Shown piece by piece: positions 11,383 through 20,803 of a stretch of 64,000 nucleotides of DNA. The stretch covers positions 248,001 to 312,000 of the forward strand of contig NZ_AHCA01000003.1 of the NCBI RefSeq assembly GCF_000238355.1, read 5' to 3'. Position 1 is the first letter of the stretch. The number at the start of each line of letters is the position of its first letter. The notes beneath the pieces were generated by a model that searched no databases, was not told the DNA's origin, and worked only from the letters and a program-made list of their open reading frames with translations. Position numbers and translations under genes: made by a program. The DNA comes from Pseudoalteromonas haloplanktis ATCC 14393. Lineage in GTDB: Bacteria; Pseudomonadota; Gammaproteobacteria; Enterobacterales; Alteromonadaceae.

Positions 11383-12372
11383 ATGGACTTAATCACTGAA
11401 CGCCCTCGAATTCTTATTGTTGATGATGAACCTGCCAATCTTAAAGTTATGCGCGAAGTATTAGGCAATCAATATCGCCTTTCTTTCGCCAAATCAGGAG
11501 ATGCGGCGCTTGCATTAGTCGAAAAAGAATTACCGAAACTCATTTTACTCGATATTATGATGCCTAATATGAGTGGGTTTGAAGTATGCCAACAACTTAA
11601 ACAGAATCCAGTCACCCAACATATCCCCATTATTTTTGTCACCGCGCTGGCAGATGAAAGTGATGAATTTAAAGGTTTTGAAATTGGCGCGGTAGATTAC
11701 ATTACCAAACCTATCAGCCCAGCGATTGTACGTGCTCGTGTTAAAACCCATTTATCCTTGGTGCAAGCTGAGCAGTTAAAGCAAGCCCATGTCGATTTAG
11801 TTCATCGCTTAGGTTGTGCCGCAGAGTACAAAGATACAGATACTGGCGAACACATAATAAGAATGAGTAAATACAGTAAAATTTTAGCGCTGGCCTATGG
11901 GATGGATGAGCAGCACGCTGAACTTCTCAAACAAGCCGCCCCCATGCACGACATAGGCAAAATTGGCATTCCCGATGCAATTTTACTCAAGCCTGGAAAG
12001 TTAACCGACGAGGAATTTGCGCATATGAAAGAACATGCGCAAATAGGTGCAAAAATTTTAGCGAATTCAACCTCACCATTACTGCAATTAGCTCACCTAC
12101 TTGCTATGGAACACCACGAAAAGTGGGATGGTACAGGCTACCCCAATGGTTTAAAAGCAGAACAAATATCTATAGAAGGGAGAATTGTGGCAATTGCAGA
12201 TGTATTTGATGCATTGACATCTAAACGCCCTTATAAACAAGCTTGGAGCGTTGATGAAGCGATTTCTCATATGCGTACACAAGCGGGCAAACACTTTGAT
12301 CCTCAACTGATTGCTTTATTTGAAGGTCAACTAGATGCAATTTTAGAGGTCTATTTAGCTTATCAAGATTGA
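11383..12372 (+). CDS. Response regulator with HD-GYP domain (c-di-GMP phosphodiesterase)
   Basis: 329 residues: receiver domain with Asp57 (LLDIMMP), then an HD-GYP domain with HD at 189-190 and HHEKWDGTGYP at 244-254. RpfG-type HD-GYP proteins hydrolyse cyclic-di-GMP to GMP, and the metal and GYP residues are intact, so enzymatic activity is predicted. It starts two bases after the MHYT kinase gene and is almost certainly cotranscribed with it; the kinase's Hpt domain is the probable phosphodonor. The pair would link a membrane-sensed gas or metal signal to cyclic-di-GMP breakdown. Confidence 0.94.
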   Translation: MDLITERPRILIVDDEPANLKVMREVLGNQYRLSFAKSGDAALALVEKELPKLILLDIMMPNMSGFEVCQQLKQNPVTQHIPIIFVTALADESDEFKGFEIGAVDYITKPISPAIVRARVKTHLSLVQAEQLKQAHVDLVHRLGCAAEYKDTDTGEHIIRMSKYSKILALAYGMDEQHAELLKQAAPMHDIGKIGIPDAILLKPGKLTDEEFAHMKEHAQIGAKILANSTSPLLQLAHLLAMEHHEKWDGTGYPNGLKAEQISIEGRIVAIADVFDALTSKRPYKQAWSVDEAISHMRTQAGKHFDPQLIALFEGQLDAILEVYLAYQD

Positions 12373-12373
12373 G

Positions 12374-12773
12374 CTAAATATGAGCTGCTATATATAAATA
12401 GTCATGAGACGTTATTTCATGACTATTACCACTTAAATCTTTGAAAGTAAACAGAGTACGTTACTTTATGATCCGCCACTACGGTTTTAACTCCTAAATC
12501 AGCAAAGTGTTTAAGCCAGGCAATAAACTGCTCTCCTGTCGCACCAAATGCAACACCTTTACTAGTCCCTTCTCGCTCAAATAATGCTAAACGAACGCTC
12601 GCAGCTGAGTCTTGTAATGTTAACGGCCCTTTACCTTCATCCCAAAAAGCCAACTCTGGCACAACATGAAACCCTAACACAGCTTTGTACCAAACGACGG
12701 CATCAGTTAAATTAACCACATTCAAATGGCAATGATCAATACCGGATAATAAAGGAAGCGTCATATTAGCCAA
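12374..12773 (-). pseudogene. VOC (glyoxalase-fold) protein, frameshifted at the C-terminus
   Basis: The intact frame (12773 to 12426) gives 115 residues of a vicinal-oxygen-chelate protein: DHCHLNVVNLTDAVVWY and VTYSVYF are typical. Where the family continues F-x-D-P-x-G-N-x-x-E-I the frame instead reads QRFKW-stop. Dropping one T in TTTC (minus strand, about 12437-12441) restores FKDLSGNSHEITSHDY and runs to a stop at 12374, including the conserved metal-binding Glu. I therefore mark it as frameshifted, or a sequencing error. Its start overlaps the end of the HD hydrolase gene by 8 bases, so both are one operon. Confidence 0.6.
12398..12427. terminator. Hairpin between the HD-GYP and VOC genes
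   Basis: AATAGTCATGA / TCATGACTATT, an eleven-base stem with an eight-base loop, between two convergent genes. It lacks a strong T tract and overlaps the presumed original 3' end of the VOC gene, so its role as a bidirectional terminator is tentative. Confidence 0.4.
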
Positions 12774-13431
12774 TCTCAGATTTTAGCTGGGCGATAAATG
12801 CGTGCATATATTCAGTACGACGCGCAGCTTCTGCTTTTGCAGATGGCGTATTCATGCTGTTTGCGATGTGTAACAGCTTGATGAAAAAGTGGTCAAGTGT
12901 ATAAAGAGTATCATTAGGGGTTCGCTGCGCACAGAATGGGTCGACAGGATCATACAAATTACGCCCTATTGAACCACCAACCTTCATACAGCGGCTAACT
13001 CCTATTGCCCCTAACGCATCCATACGATCGGCATCTTGTACAATTTGTGCCTCCACAGTTTCAATTGCAATATTAGCGCTGAAACTATGTGCTGCAATGG
13101 CGTGGTGAATTGCGTCAAAATAGTGTGAGTCATGGCCAATTGAAGTTAAGAATGTGATCGCCTTATCCGCGGCCATTGTCGACGCTTTAGCACGATCAGG
13201 ATGGTTCTTCGCAACAGCAACACAATCATGTAACCATGCAGCTGGTAAAACAATATTCATATCAGCTTGCTCAGCAATACATAACTGCTTAGCAACTCTC
13301 ACAACACGCTCAATATGGGTAATATCATGCGCTACATCAGCACTGACTAGCGACATAATAAAGTTACGGCAATGATTTTCTAATTGCTGCAATGAATCAC
13401 TCAGCGCTAAAACGGGCAAAGATTGTTCCAT
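12766..13431 (-). CDS. HD-domain phosphohydrolase (YedJ-like)
   Basis: 221 residues, start supported by AGGA close to the ATG. Metal ligands of the HD superfamily are visible: HDITHIERV (first His-Asp), AAWLHDCVA (HD) and VQDADRMDALG (distal Asp). The helical fold and the pattern around AIHHAIAAHSF match YedJ-like metal-dependent phosphohydrolases, whose physiological substrates are unknown. Translationally coupled to the downstream VOC gene by an 8-base overlap. Confidence 0.85.
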   Translation of the reverse strand: MEQSLPVLALSDSLQQLENHCRNFIMSLVSADVAHDITHIERVVRVAKQLCIAEQADMNIVLPAAWLHDCVAVAKNHPDRAKASTMAADKAITFLTSIGHDSHYFDAIHHAIAAHSFSANIAIETVEAQIVQDADRMDALGAIGVSRCMKVGGSIGRNLYDPVDPFCAQRTPNDTLYTLDHFFIKLLHIANSMNTPSAKAEAARRTEYMHAFIAQLKSEIG

Positions 13432-13569
13432 AGTTCCTATAATTTCAAATTAATACATTGAATTATAGTTACTTTACCGCGGTTATAGGGGGCGATGCAA
13501 AACATTCATTGTATGTTCGAGTCTGCTTCACTAAAATACGCCCTTAATTTATCTGTAATGAGAAGCCTA

Positions 13570-14760
13570 ATGTCATCTGCTATATACCTACAAGCTGGTC
13601 GTGAAAAATCACTGAAAAGAAAACACCCATGGTTGTTTTCAAAAGCCATCAAAAAAATAAAAGGTAAACCAAGTTTAGGTGACACAGTAACCATTCACGA
13701 TAACGACGGTAAATTTTTAGCTACTGCAGCTTACAGCCCACATTCACAAATCCGCGCCCGAGTGTGGAGTTTTGATGAAAAAGAAGTGATCGACCAAGCA
13801 TTTTTTGAACGTCGTTTACGCCGAGCGCTTGCTGCTCGCGAGCAAGTAATCACTGAAGGTGGTTTAACCGGTTTTCGTTTATGTGCTGCAGAATCAGACT
13901 TTTTACCTGGCGTTACTATTGATAAGTTTGACAATTTTTTAGTGTGCCAGTTATTAAGTGCTGGTGCAGAGCGCCATAAGGGCGAAATAGTCGGTGCTTT
14001 GCTCGCTATTTTCCCAGGCTGTGATGTCTATGAACGCTCTGATGTCGATGTACGAAGCAAAGAAGGTTTGGAGCCAACTATGGGCGTGTTATGGGGTAAC
14101 AAACCAGAGCAACCCGTGTTAATAGAAGAAAATGGCTTTAAAATTGAAGTTGATATTCTTGAAGGCCATAAAACCGGTTTTTACCTTGATCAGCGCGATA
14201 GCCGAGCAGCACTAGAGCGTTTTGTAAAAAATAAAAAAGTGCTTAACTGCTTTAGCTACACAGGGACATTTTCATTATATGCACTACGCGGCGGCTGCGA
14301 ACATGTCACTAACGTTGATGTATCACAACCCGCTCTTGATACCGCTAAGCGCAATGTTGAGCACAACGAGTTAGATTTAAACCGTGTTGATTTTATCAAA
14401 CAAGATGTGTTTAAGTTATTACGTCAATACCGTGAAGAAGGCGTGCTATTTGACACGATTGTGATGGACCCACCAAAGTTTGCTGATAACAAAGCACAGC
14501 TTACAGGTGCATGCCGAGGCTATAAAGATATCAACATGATTGCTATGCAAATTTTAAAACCTGGCGGCACGTTACTCACATTCTCATGTTCAGGGTTAAT
14601 GGATCAGAACTTATTTCAAAAAGTCGTCGCTGATGCTGCCCTCGATGCCGGTAAAGACTTATTGATCATGGAGCGTTTAAATCAAGCTGCTGATCACCCC
14701 ATTGCAGGTAGCTATCCTGAAGGTTTTTACCTAAAAGGTCTGATCTGTAAAGTGTATTAA
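13570..14760 (+). CDS. rlmI: 23S rRNA m5C1962 methyltransferase RlmI
   Basis: 396 residues from ATG 13570, exactly the E. coli RlmI length as I recall it; the frame is open back to 13495 but those residues do not fit the family. N-terminal PUA domain ([18 protein letters not shown]), then a Rossmann SAM-dependent domain with [14 protein letters not shown], the VDVSQPAL loop and the catalytic region MDPPKF plus FSCSG with the Cys nucleophile. Methylates C1962 of 23S rRNA at C5. Divergent from the HD hydrolase gene. Confidence 0.93.
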   Translation: MSSAIYLQAGREKSLKRKHPWLFSKAIKKIKGKPSLGDTVTIHDNDGKFLATAAYSPHSQIRARVWSFDEKEVIDQAFFERRLRRALAAREQVITEGGLTGFRLCAAESDFLPGVTIDKFDNFLVCQLLSAGAERHKGEIVGALLAIFPGCDVYERSDVDVRSKEGLEPTMGVLWGNKPEQPVLIEENGFKIEVDILEGHKTGFYLDQRDSRAALERFVKNKKVLNCFSYTGTFSLYALRGGCEHVTNVDVSQPALDTAKRNVEHNELDLNRVDFIKQDVFKLLRQYREEGVLFDTIVMDPPKFADNKAQLTGACRGYKDINMIAMQILKPGGTLLTFSCSGLMDQNLFQKVVADAALDAGKDLLIMERLNQAADHPIAGSYPEGFYLKGLICKVY

Positions 14761-14773
14761 ACTGACCGCAACG

Positions 14774-14800
14774 AATTAACCTGAGCTCATCAGGTTAATT
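14774..14800. terminator. Hairpin between rlmI and the PilZ gene
   Basis: AATTAACCTGA-GCTCA-TCAGGTTAATT, an eleven-base perfect stem between convergent genes, overlapping the last codons of the PilZ gene. No T tract, so it may only be an attenuating or mRNA-stabilising hairpin. Confidence 0.45.
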
Positions 14801-15091
14801 GAACTGCATTATTTCTAGTCCTGCGGTCACCGTGCCATCACACTCTTTGCTAGCACGGATCACTTTGGCGGTTGCATCAAGTGGTGCAATCGCAGGGCTA
14901 GTTGAAGCTATGTTCACTTTAACAATGGTGCCCAATTCAAGTAATTCATCCAAATGAACTGATAATCCCGTTGCACTTAAATCAACACAGACTACATCAA
15001 ATTGTTGGCCAGCAATTGGCTCAAGTGTCGTTAGTTTGGCATCTGCATTTAACTGCATTCGCCTAAAGTTACGTTTATCTTCATTGAGCAT
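14795..15091 (-). CDS. PilZ-domain cyclic-di-GMP-binding protein
   Basis: 98 residues forming a single PilZ domain. The ligand motif RxxxR appears as RNFRR near residues 7-11 and D-x-S-x-x-G as DLSATG near 37-42, both intact, so cyclic-di-GMP binding is predicted. It follows the receiver gene by nine bases; its AAGGGGG ribosome site overlaps the receiver stop. The pair may form a two-protein output in which the receiver controls or is controlled by cyclic-di-GMP. Confidence 0.85.
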   Translation of the reverse strand: MLNEDKRNFRRMQLNADAKLTTLEPIAGQQFDVVCVDLSATGLSVHLDELLELGTIVKVNIASTSPAIAPLDATAKVIRASKECDGTVTAGLEIMQFN

Positions 15092-15100
15092 TTAGCCCCC

Positions 15101-15478
15101 TTACATCACCGTTTTTATTTTCTCTAACAACCCCACCACTGAAAAAGGTTTAACTACATAAGCATCGCAACCGGCATCAAACCCAGCCTGTTGTTCTTGC
15201 GCTGACTCTAAACCTGACACCATCACAATTGGAATATTGCGAGTTTCAGGGGTATTTTTCAACATTCTACAAGTATCATAGCCATCTAAGCCTGGCATAC
15301 AGACATCTAACAAAATAGCATCCGGCGGATTTGCTATTGCCGATGACAAGCAGCTCTTACCTGATTCTGCATAACTGAGCTCAAAGTTAGTTGATAGAGC
15401 GACTTTAAGCATCTCAAAATTAAAATACTCGTCGTCTACAACTAGTAAACGCAAGGGTGTGTTAGCGGATGAGCGCAT
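15101..15478 (-). CDS. Stand-alone response-regulator receiver domain
   Basis: 125 residues, receiver domain only (CheY-like). The acidic pocket VVDDEYF, phosphoacceptor Asp in ILLDVCMPGLDGYD, the Ser/Thr in VMVSGLES and the conserved Lys in YVVKPFS are all present. It has no output domain; it is cotranscribed with the PilZ gene and lies downstream of hrpA, with 66 bases between. Cognate kinase unknown; the hybrid kinase at 8 kb is the nearest candidate. Confidence 0.9.
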   Translation of the reverse strand: MRSSANTPLRLLVVDDEYFNFEMLKVALSTNFELSYAESGKSCLSSAIANPPDAILLDVCMPGLDGYDTCRMLKNTPETRNIPIVMVSGLESAQEQQAGFDAGCDAYVVKPFSVVGLLEKIKTVM

Positions 15479-15515
15479 GGTTAATTTCGTTCCTTCTCAT
15501 CTTCAAATTTTTCCT

Positions 15516-15548
15516 TTGAGCTAGGTATAATAAATAACCCTAGCTCAA
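15516..15548 (-). terminator. Hairpin at the hrpA 3' end
   Basis: TTGAGCTAGG / CCTAGCTCAA around a 13-base AT-rich loop, overlapping the hrpA stop codon. Weak T tract, so termination before the receiver-PilZ pair is uncertain. Confidence 0.4.
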
Positions 15549-18500
15549 TCAATTTCCTTTATAGCATTGAGCACACGTTTTGCTGAAATCGGATATGGTG
15601 TGCCTAATGTTTGTGCAAATAGTGAAACTCTTAGTTCCTGCTGCATCCAAAAAATATCCTGTAATTGTTGTGGTACAGGCATTCCTGGCGGTACTTTTTT
15701 CAACAGTTTTTGATACTCTTGAGCAACTTTATCTAATTCGAGTACACATAATCTGTCACGATTTGGGTCAACAGGCAACTTTTCTAAGCGTTTTTCTATC
15801 GCTTTTAAATAGCGAATTAAATCACTGAGCTTATCGGCTCCATGACTTGAAACAAACCCTTTAAATATTAAAGATTCGAGTTGGCTTTTTATATCACCGT
15901 GCGCGGTGATCATGGTTAAATCAACACGGCCTTTCATCTTTTTATGCAACGCATGAGCGATGCTAAGCACTTGTTCAACTTGTGTAGCAATCGCCACAAC
16001 TGTATCACCAAGCTCCCCACGGATCTGCTCTTTAACCTTTTCAAACGCTTGCTCAGTTCGAACATCGCCAAGCGAAACTAATAAGCTATCAACCCCAGCG
16101 GCGATACAGTCATCAATTAAATCAGCCACTTTACCAAACGGATTAAAATATAGACCTAATTTTGCCTTATTGGGTAAATGTTGTTGTAAATATTTTATCG
16201 GCGATGGCACATTTAACAAGACTAAACGGCGTAACCCTTGTTGGTGAGCTGCTTGTGCTTTTATTTCATTATCAAATAGTTCAACAGCCGCAGAAGACTT
16301 TTTATCCACCAGCGCTGGGTACGCTTTGATCTCATACTGACCTTGTTTTTTAACATAGGATACGGGTAACTTACCAAAGTCCCATTGTATGAGCTCACTT
16401 TTCTCTATGCCTTTATCCGCAACCTTAGACAAAGTTTGCGTCACTTTACCTTGTAATTGTGCTTTGAGCTGCGCTAAATCCATGCCCCGTGCAAGCACAT
16501 TATTCTTATCATCACGTACTTCAAACTGTAAGCGTAGATGAGTTGCCAGTGTGGTGAGATCCCACGCATCTGGCTCCACGCTTACCCCAGTCATTCGCAA
16601 TAACCGCGTCGTTAACGCTTCAATAAAATTACCTTGCATTGGCTCAATAGCGGCCAATACGGCATCCGCATAATTTGGTGCAGGCACAAAGTTACGACGC
16701 AATGATTTTGGTAACGATTTAATTAAGCCGGTGATCAACTCATGACGAAATGCAGGGATATGCCAATCAAAACCAGTCTCTTCCACTTGGTTTAACAAAG
16801 CCACGGGAATGTGTACCGCCACCCCATCAACAGCTTGACCCGGATCAAAATGATAACTCAGAGGTAGCATTAGGTTACCTTGCTGCCATACATCAGGGTA
16901 ATCAAACTCAGTAACGCTATCTGCGCCATGCTGCATTAAATCATCACGGGTCATATGCAAATAGTGTTTATCTTGTTGTTTTTGCGTTTTATACCATTTA
17001 TTAAATGCTGCACGATTGTTTATTTGCGCAGGGATCTTCTTATCATAAAACTCATACAAGGTTTGCTCATCAACCAAAATATCCCGACGCCGACTTTTGT
17101 TTTCAAGGGTTTGGATATCTTCAATTAATTCACGATTAAATTGTAAAAAGCCTTCATTTTGACCTAAATCCTGCTCAACTAATGCGCTGCGAATAAACAA
17201 CTCGCGGCTTACTTTTGGGTCTATATTGCTATAAACACAGCGGCGTTTAGACACAATTACAAGCCCGTATAACACTTGCTGTTCAAAAGCAATCACTGCC
17301 CCCGGCTTTTTCTCCCAATGAGGTTCACTGTAACTGCGTTTTACTAAATGCTGTGCAAGTGGTTCAACCCAATCGATATTAATTTTGGCATTAATACGTG
17401 CATACAGTTTACTGGTTTCAACTAATTCAGCCGACATCAACCATTTTGGACTTTTTTTGAATAACCCTGAACCTGGAAAAATATGAAACTGGCTATTGCG
17501 CGCGCCTTTATAAAGTTGTTTATCATCTTTAAAACCAATGTGACTTAGCATGCCACTAAGTAAGGCTTGATGAATTTTATCGCCATCAGCAACATTCGTG
17601 GTGGCTTTCATGCCCATCTCATTACACACAGTGCTCAACTGATAAACAATATCTTGCCACTCACGAATACGCATGTAGGCCAACATATCTTTTTGACACA
17701 ATTTCCTAAACTGGCTATTACTCAATTCACTTTGTTGTTCTTCAAGGTAATTCCACAAATTTAAAAATGCGATAAAATCTGAATCAGGATCATCAAAGCG
17801 ACCATGTTTTTCATTCGCCACAGCGCGTTTTTCTTGTGGGCGCTCTCGCGGATCTTGAATCGACAATGCCGCGACAATAATAATTACCTCGCGCAGCGCA
17901 CCTATCTTTTGTGCTGTTAGCACCATTTTTGCTAACCGCGGGTCCACCGGCAAGCGACTGAGCTCTAGTCCCGATTTAGTAAGTTGAGTCGTGCTTTTGT
18001 GTCGTCCTGGTTTTACCGCTTCAAGTTCTTCAAGCAAAGTTAAACCATCGTTAATATTTCGGCTATCTGGGGCTTGCACAAACGGGAATTGCGCCATATC
18101 ACCTAAACCTAGACCTAACATTTTTAAAATTACAGACGCTAAATTTGTACGCAGTATTTCTGGATCGGTGAACTCTGGCCGTGAATTAAAATCTTCTTCT
18201 GAATAAAGACGAATACAAATACCCGCTTCAACACGACCACAGCGCCCTTTTCGTTGATTAGCACTAGCTTGAGAAATAGCTTCAATAGGCAAACGCTGCA
18301 CCTTAGTGCGATAGCTATAACGGCTAATTCGCGCTGTACCCGGATCTATTACATAGCGAATACCGGGTACGGTCAGTGATGTTTCAGCAACGTTGGTTGA
18401 TAAAATAATATGGCGACGGCTATGCGGGGCAAAAATTCGATTTTGCTCTGCATTTGATAATCGAGAATAAAGAGGTAATACGTCAGCCCCTTTTAAATTA

Positions 18501-19438
18501 CGCTTACTAAGTGCATCAGCTGTGTCTCGGATCTCTCGCTCACCATTTAGGAAGATTAATATATCACCTGGCCCTTCTTGGCAAAGTTCGTCAACGGCAT
18601 CGAATATCCCTTGCAACTGGTCGCCTTCGGCTTCCATGTCATTTTTATCAATGTCAACCAGCGGTCTATAGCGTACATCGACCGGAAATGTCCGCCCTGA
18701 TACTTCAATGATTGGCGCATCATTAAAGTGCTTTGAAAAACGTTCTGGATCGATGGTTGCTGAGGTAATGATCACCTTTAAATCAGGGCGCTTTGGTAAT
18801 AGGTTTTTGAGATAACCTAAAATAAAGTCAATGTTTAAACTACGCTCATGGGCTTCATCTATAATAATAGTATCGTATTGATTCAAAAATCGATCTTGTT
18901 GAATTTCAGCCAATAAAATACCGTCGGTCATTAATTTTATGTAGCTATTATCAGAAACTTGATCGCTAAAACGTATTTTAAAACCGACTTGCTGGCCAAG
19001 TTCACATTGCATCTCATGAGCGATACGATCCGCGACACTACGGGCTGCAAGTCGCCTAGGTTGCGTATGTCCAATATAACCATCAACACCACGGCCAAGT
19101 TCTAAGCACATTTTTGGAATTTGTGTCGTTTTACCAGAACCCGTTTCGCCTGCAATAATCACCACTTGGTTATGCGCTATTGCTTGTTTAATGTCGTCTT
19201 TTTTCTGACTAACAGGCAATTGCTCCGGGTAAGTTACTGTCGGCAATTGAGCTAAGCGCACTTCACGCAAATCTTGGCTGCGGGTAATATCCGCGGTGAT
19301 TTTTTCAACAACGGCCGCTTGTTTTGTTTCATCGGTTATTTTTTTTATGCCATGAAGGCGTTTTTTAAAGATGAATTGATCTTTTCTTAGACACGTTTTT
19401 AGCTCACCAAACAATTGACCTAGGTTAACCACCCGCAC
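15545..19438 (-). CDS. hrpA: ATP-dependent RNA helicase HrpA (DEAH box)
   Basis: 1297 residues, usual HrpA length; GTG start with AAGG just upstream. Walker A GETGSGKT at 97-104, DEAH at 194-197 followed by ERS, SAT motif (ITSATID), helicase C domain ending QRKGRCGRV, then HA2 and OB domains and the long C-terminal HrpA-specific region. HrpA resolves stalled ribosomes and acts in mRNA processing in E. coli and related bacteria. Gene alone on its transcript. Confidence 0.96.
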   Translation of the reverse strand: MRVVNLGQLFGELKTCLRKDQFIFKKRLHGIKKITDETKQAAVVEKITADITRSQDLREVRLAQLPTVTYPEQLPVSQKKDDIKQAIAHNQVVIIAGETGSGKTTQIPKMCLELGRGVDGYIGHTQPRRLAARSVADRIAHEMQCELGQQVGFKIRFSDQVSDNSYIKLMTDGILLAEIQQDRFLNQYDTIIIDEAHERSLNIDFILGYLKNLLPKRPDLKVIITSATIDPERFSKHFNDAPIIEVSGRTFPVDVRYRPLVDIDKNDMEAEGDQLQGIFDAVDELCQEGPGDILIFLNGEREIRDTADALSKRNLKGADVLPLYSRLSNAEQNRIFAPHSRRHIILSTNVAETSLTVPGIRYVIDPGTARISRYSYRTKVQRLPIEAISQASANQRKGRCGRVEAGICIRLYSEEDFNSRPEFTDPEILRTNLASVILKMLGLGLGDMAQFPFVQAPDSRNINDGLTLLEELEAVKPGRHKSTTQLTKSGLELSRLPVDPRLAKMVLTAQKIGALREVIIIVAALSIQDPRERPQEKRAVANEKHGRFDDPDSDFIAFLNLWNYLEEQQSELSNSQFRKLCQKDMLAYMRIREWQDIVYQLSTVCNEMGMKATTNVADGDKIHQALLSGMLSHIGFKDDKQLYKGARNSQFHIFPGSGLFKKSPKWLMSAELVETSKLYARINAKINIDWVEPLAQHLVKRSYSEPHWEKKPGAVIAFEQQVLYGLVIVSKRRCVYSNIDPKVSRELFIRSALVEQDLGQNEGFLQFNRELIEDIQTLENKSRRRDILVDEQTLYEFYDKKIPAQINNRAAFNKWYKTQKQQDKHYLHMTRDDLMQHGADSVTEFDYPDVWQQGNLMLPLSYHFDPGQAVDGVAVHIPVALLNQVEETGFDWHIPAFRHELITGLIKSLPKSLRRNFVPAPNYADAVLAAIEPMQGNFIEALTTRLLRMTGVSVEPDAWDLTTLATHLRLQFEVRDDKNNVLARGMDLAQLKAQLQGKVTQTLSKVADKGIEKSELIQWDFGKLPVSYVKKQGQYEIKAYPALVDKKSSAAVELFDNEIKAQAAHQQGLRRLVLLNVPSPIKYLQQHLPNKAKLGLYFNPFGKVADLIDDCIAAGVDSLLVSLGDVRTEQAFEKVKEQIRGELGDTVVAIATQVEQVLSIAHALHKKMKGRVDLTMITAHGDIKSQLESLIFKGFVSSHGADKLSDLIRYLKAIEKRLEKLPVDPNRDRLCVLELDKVAQEYQKLLKKVPPGMPVPQQLQDIFWMQQELRVSLFAQTLGTPYPISAKRVLNAIKEID

Positions 19439-19479
19439 TACCTTATAATATTTGAAAAAAGACGCACAATTATACCCAA

Positions 19480-19710
19480 GCTACCTCAAGATGCGAGCGT
19501 CGTTGAAATTAAAAGCGATTTTGACAAGACATTGAATACAGATTATGGCTACTCCTTTTTAAAATTAGTCACTTACAAAACTAGTGTAATGTTGACCAGA
19601 TAAAAGGGAGTAGCGAAATAACTCAGCTAGTTATGCCAAGCGACTTAACTATTTAACTACTGAAGTAACCTAAAAAAAGCACTAACTGCGTGAGTCATTT
19701 TCAAATGGAA
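19480..19710. repeat. Possible diverged repeat upstream of hrpA
   Basis: This 284-base gene-free gap between hrpA and the RidA-like gene contains CAAGCTACCTCAAGATGCGAG and, near 19630-19705, a stretch (CGACTTAACTATTTAAC...GCACTAACTGCGT) that resembles the inner part of the 160-bp MITE-like element, which reads CTTAAATATTTAACC...GCGCTAACTGCGT. I see no coding sequence. Relationship inferred by eye. Confidence 0.4.
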
Positions 19711-19722
19711 CAATAATTATCG

Positions 19723-20073
19723 TTACTTAATTGCTGCAACGACAGAAATTTCAACTAACAAGGCATCACGTGCCATTTTAGCTTCAACACAGGCGCGTGC
19801 TGGCGCATGCCCTTCAGGTACCCACGCATCCCACACCGCATTCATATCTGCAAAATATTCCATGCTTTTTACATAAATGGTGGCACTGAGCATGTGCTCT
19901 TTAGAGCTCCCCGCTTCATTAAGCAATACTTCAACTTTATCAAGCATGGTTTGTGTTTGTTCGGTGATATTCTTTTCTGCATCAGCACACACTTGGCCGC
20001 ATAAATAAACGGTGCCGTTGTGTTTAACGATGCGGCTCATTCGCGCACCTGTTTGCAGGCGTTCAATTGTCAT
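19723..20073 (-). CDS. RidA/YjgF-family protein
   Basis: 116 residues of the RidA (YER057c/UK114) fold: [40 protein letters not shown] and the ending [26 protein letters not shown]. The conserved Arg of the active site (PARACVE) is present, so enamine/imine deaminase activity on 2-aminoacrylate-like intermediates is possible. It resembles the YoaB-like branch rather than canonical RidA, so the substrate is open. Standing alone, convergent with nothing nearby; sixA follows on the same strand upstream. Confidence 0.85.
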   Translation of the reverse strand: MTIERLQTGARMSRIVKHNGTVYLCGQVCADAEKNITEQTQTMLDKVEVLLNEAGSSKEHMLSATIYVKSMEYFADMNAVWDAWVPEGHAPARACVEAKMARDALLVEISVVAAIK

Positions 20074-20146
20074 AGTTAATCTCAGCTATAATTAGTGTGG
20101 CGCTAATTTAGCAAATTTTGACATGAACGCAAGGTTACATATGAGT

Positions 20147-20623
20147 CTAGACTTCAACGTTGCTTGGAGCGTGAATACTGAGGTATTGGCTGCGTTGATT
20201 ATTTTCGTCGTAACTTATCACCGCGACAGCCCCTGTATTAAAAATAGGCATGTTTCCGGTGCTGAGTTGATCAACTAAATAGCTAACTATTGGCATATGT
20301 GCCACCACTAACCAGGTATCACATTCAGGGTGCATGGCTATCAAAGTTTCCAAATAATCCCCTGCAATTTGTGGATTACCTTCTGGTACTATGTCCGCAC
20401 AGGTCTCCTCAAATAAGAAAGCATTATGCTTTTTTACGCCTGCAGCAGTTTGCTGGGCACGAATATATGGACTTACTAATAAGGCACTAGGGGCATGCGT
20501 TGCTTGCAACCACAAACCCATTTTTTCAGCCTGTTGTTGGCCAACCGAGGTCAAATTTCTACTAGCATCGTCGGCTTGCATTGGTGTCGCTTCGCCGTGG
20601 CGCATTATTAGGATTGTTTTCAT
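20147..20623 (-). CDS. sixA: Phosphohistidine phosphatase SixA
   Basis: 158 residues. The N-terminal MKTILIMRHGEATP holds the RHG catalytic motif with the phosphorylated His, and VVAHMPIVSYL supplies the second His. SixA dephosphorylates phosphohistidine on Hpt/phosphotransferase proteins (ArcB and the nitrogen PTS in E. coli). Compact size and absence of other domains are typical. It lies divergent from the M16 protease gene. Confidence 0.9.
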   Translation of the reverse strand: MKTILIMRHGEATPMQADDASRNLTSVGQQQAEKMGLWLQATHAPSALLVSPYIRAQQTAAGVKKHNAFLFEETCADIVPEGNPQIAGDYLETLIAMHPECDTWLVVAHMPIVSYLVDQLSTGNMPIFNTGAVAVISYDENNQRSQYLSIHAPSNVEV

Positions 20624-20803
20624 AAAAAATCAACCAATTAAAGAATATAAAACAGTAGCCAGTTTGCCTGTTTGTCCGCTATATTAAAACAACGTCATAC
20701 ATTTTCGCTCATGATATTCAGGTAGAAATCGCTAGCCATTAAATCGTAATCCTGAAGCTATCATTGTTGTTAACGAGTAAACTTAACGTTTCAGGAGCAT
20801 CAT

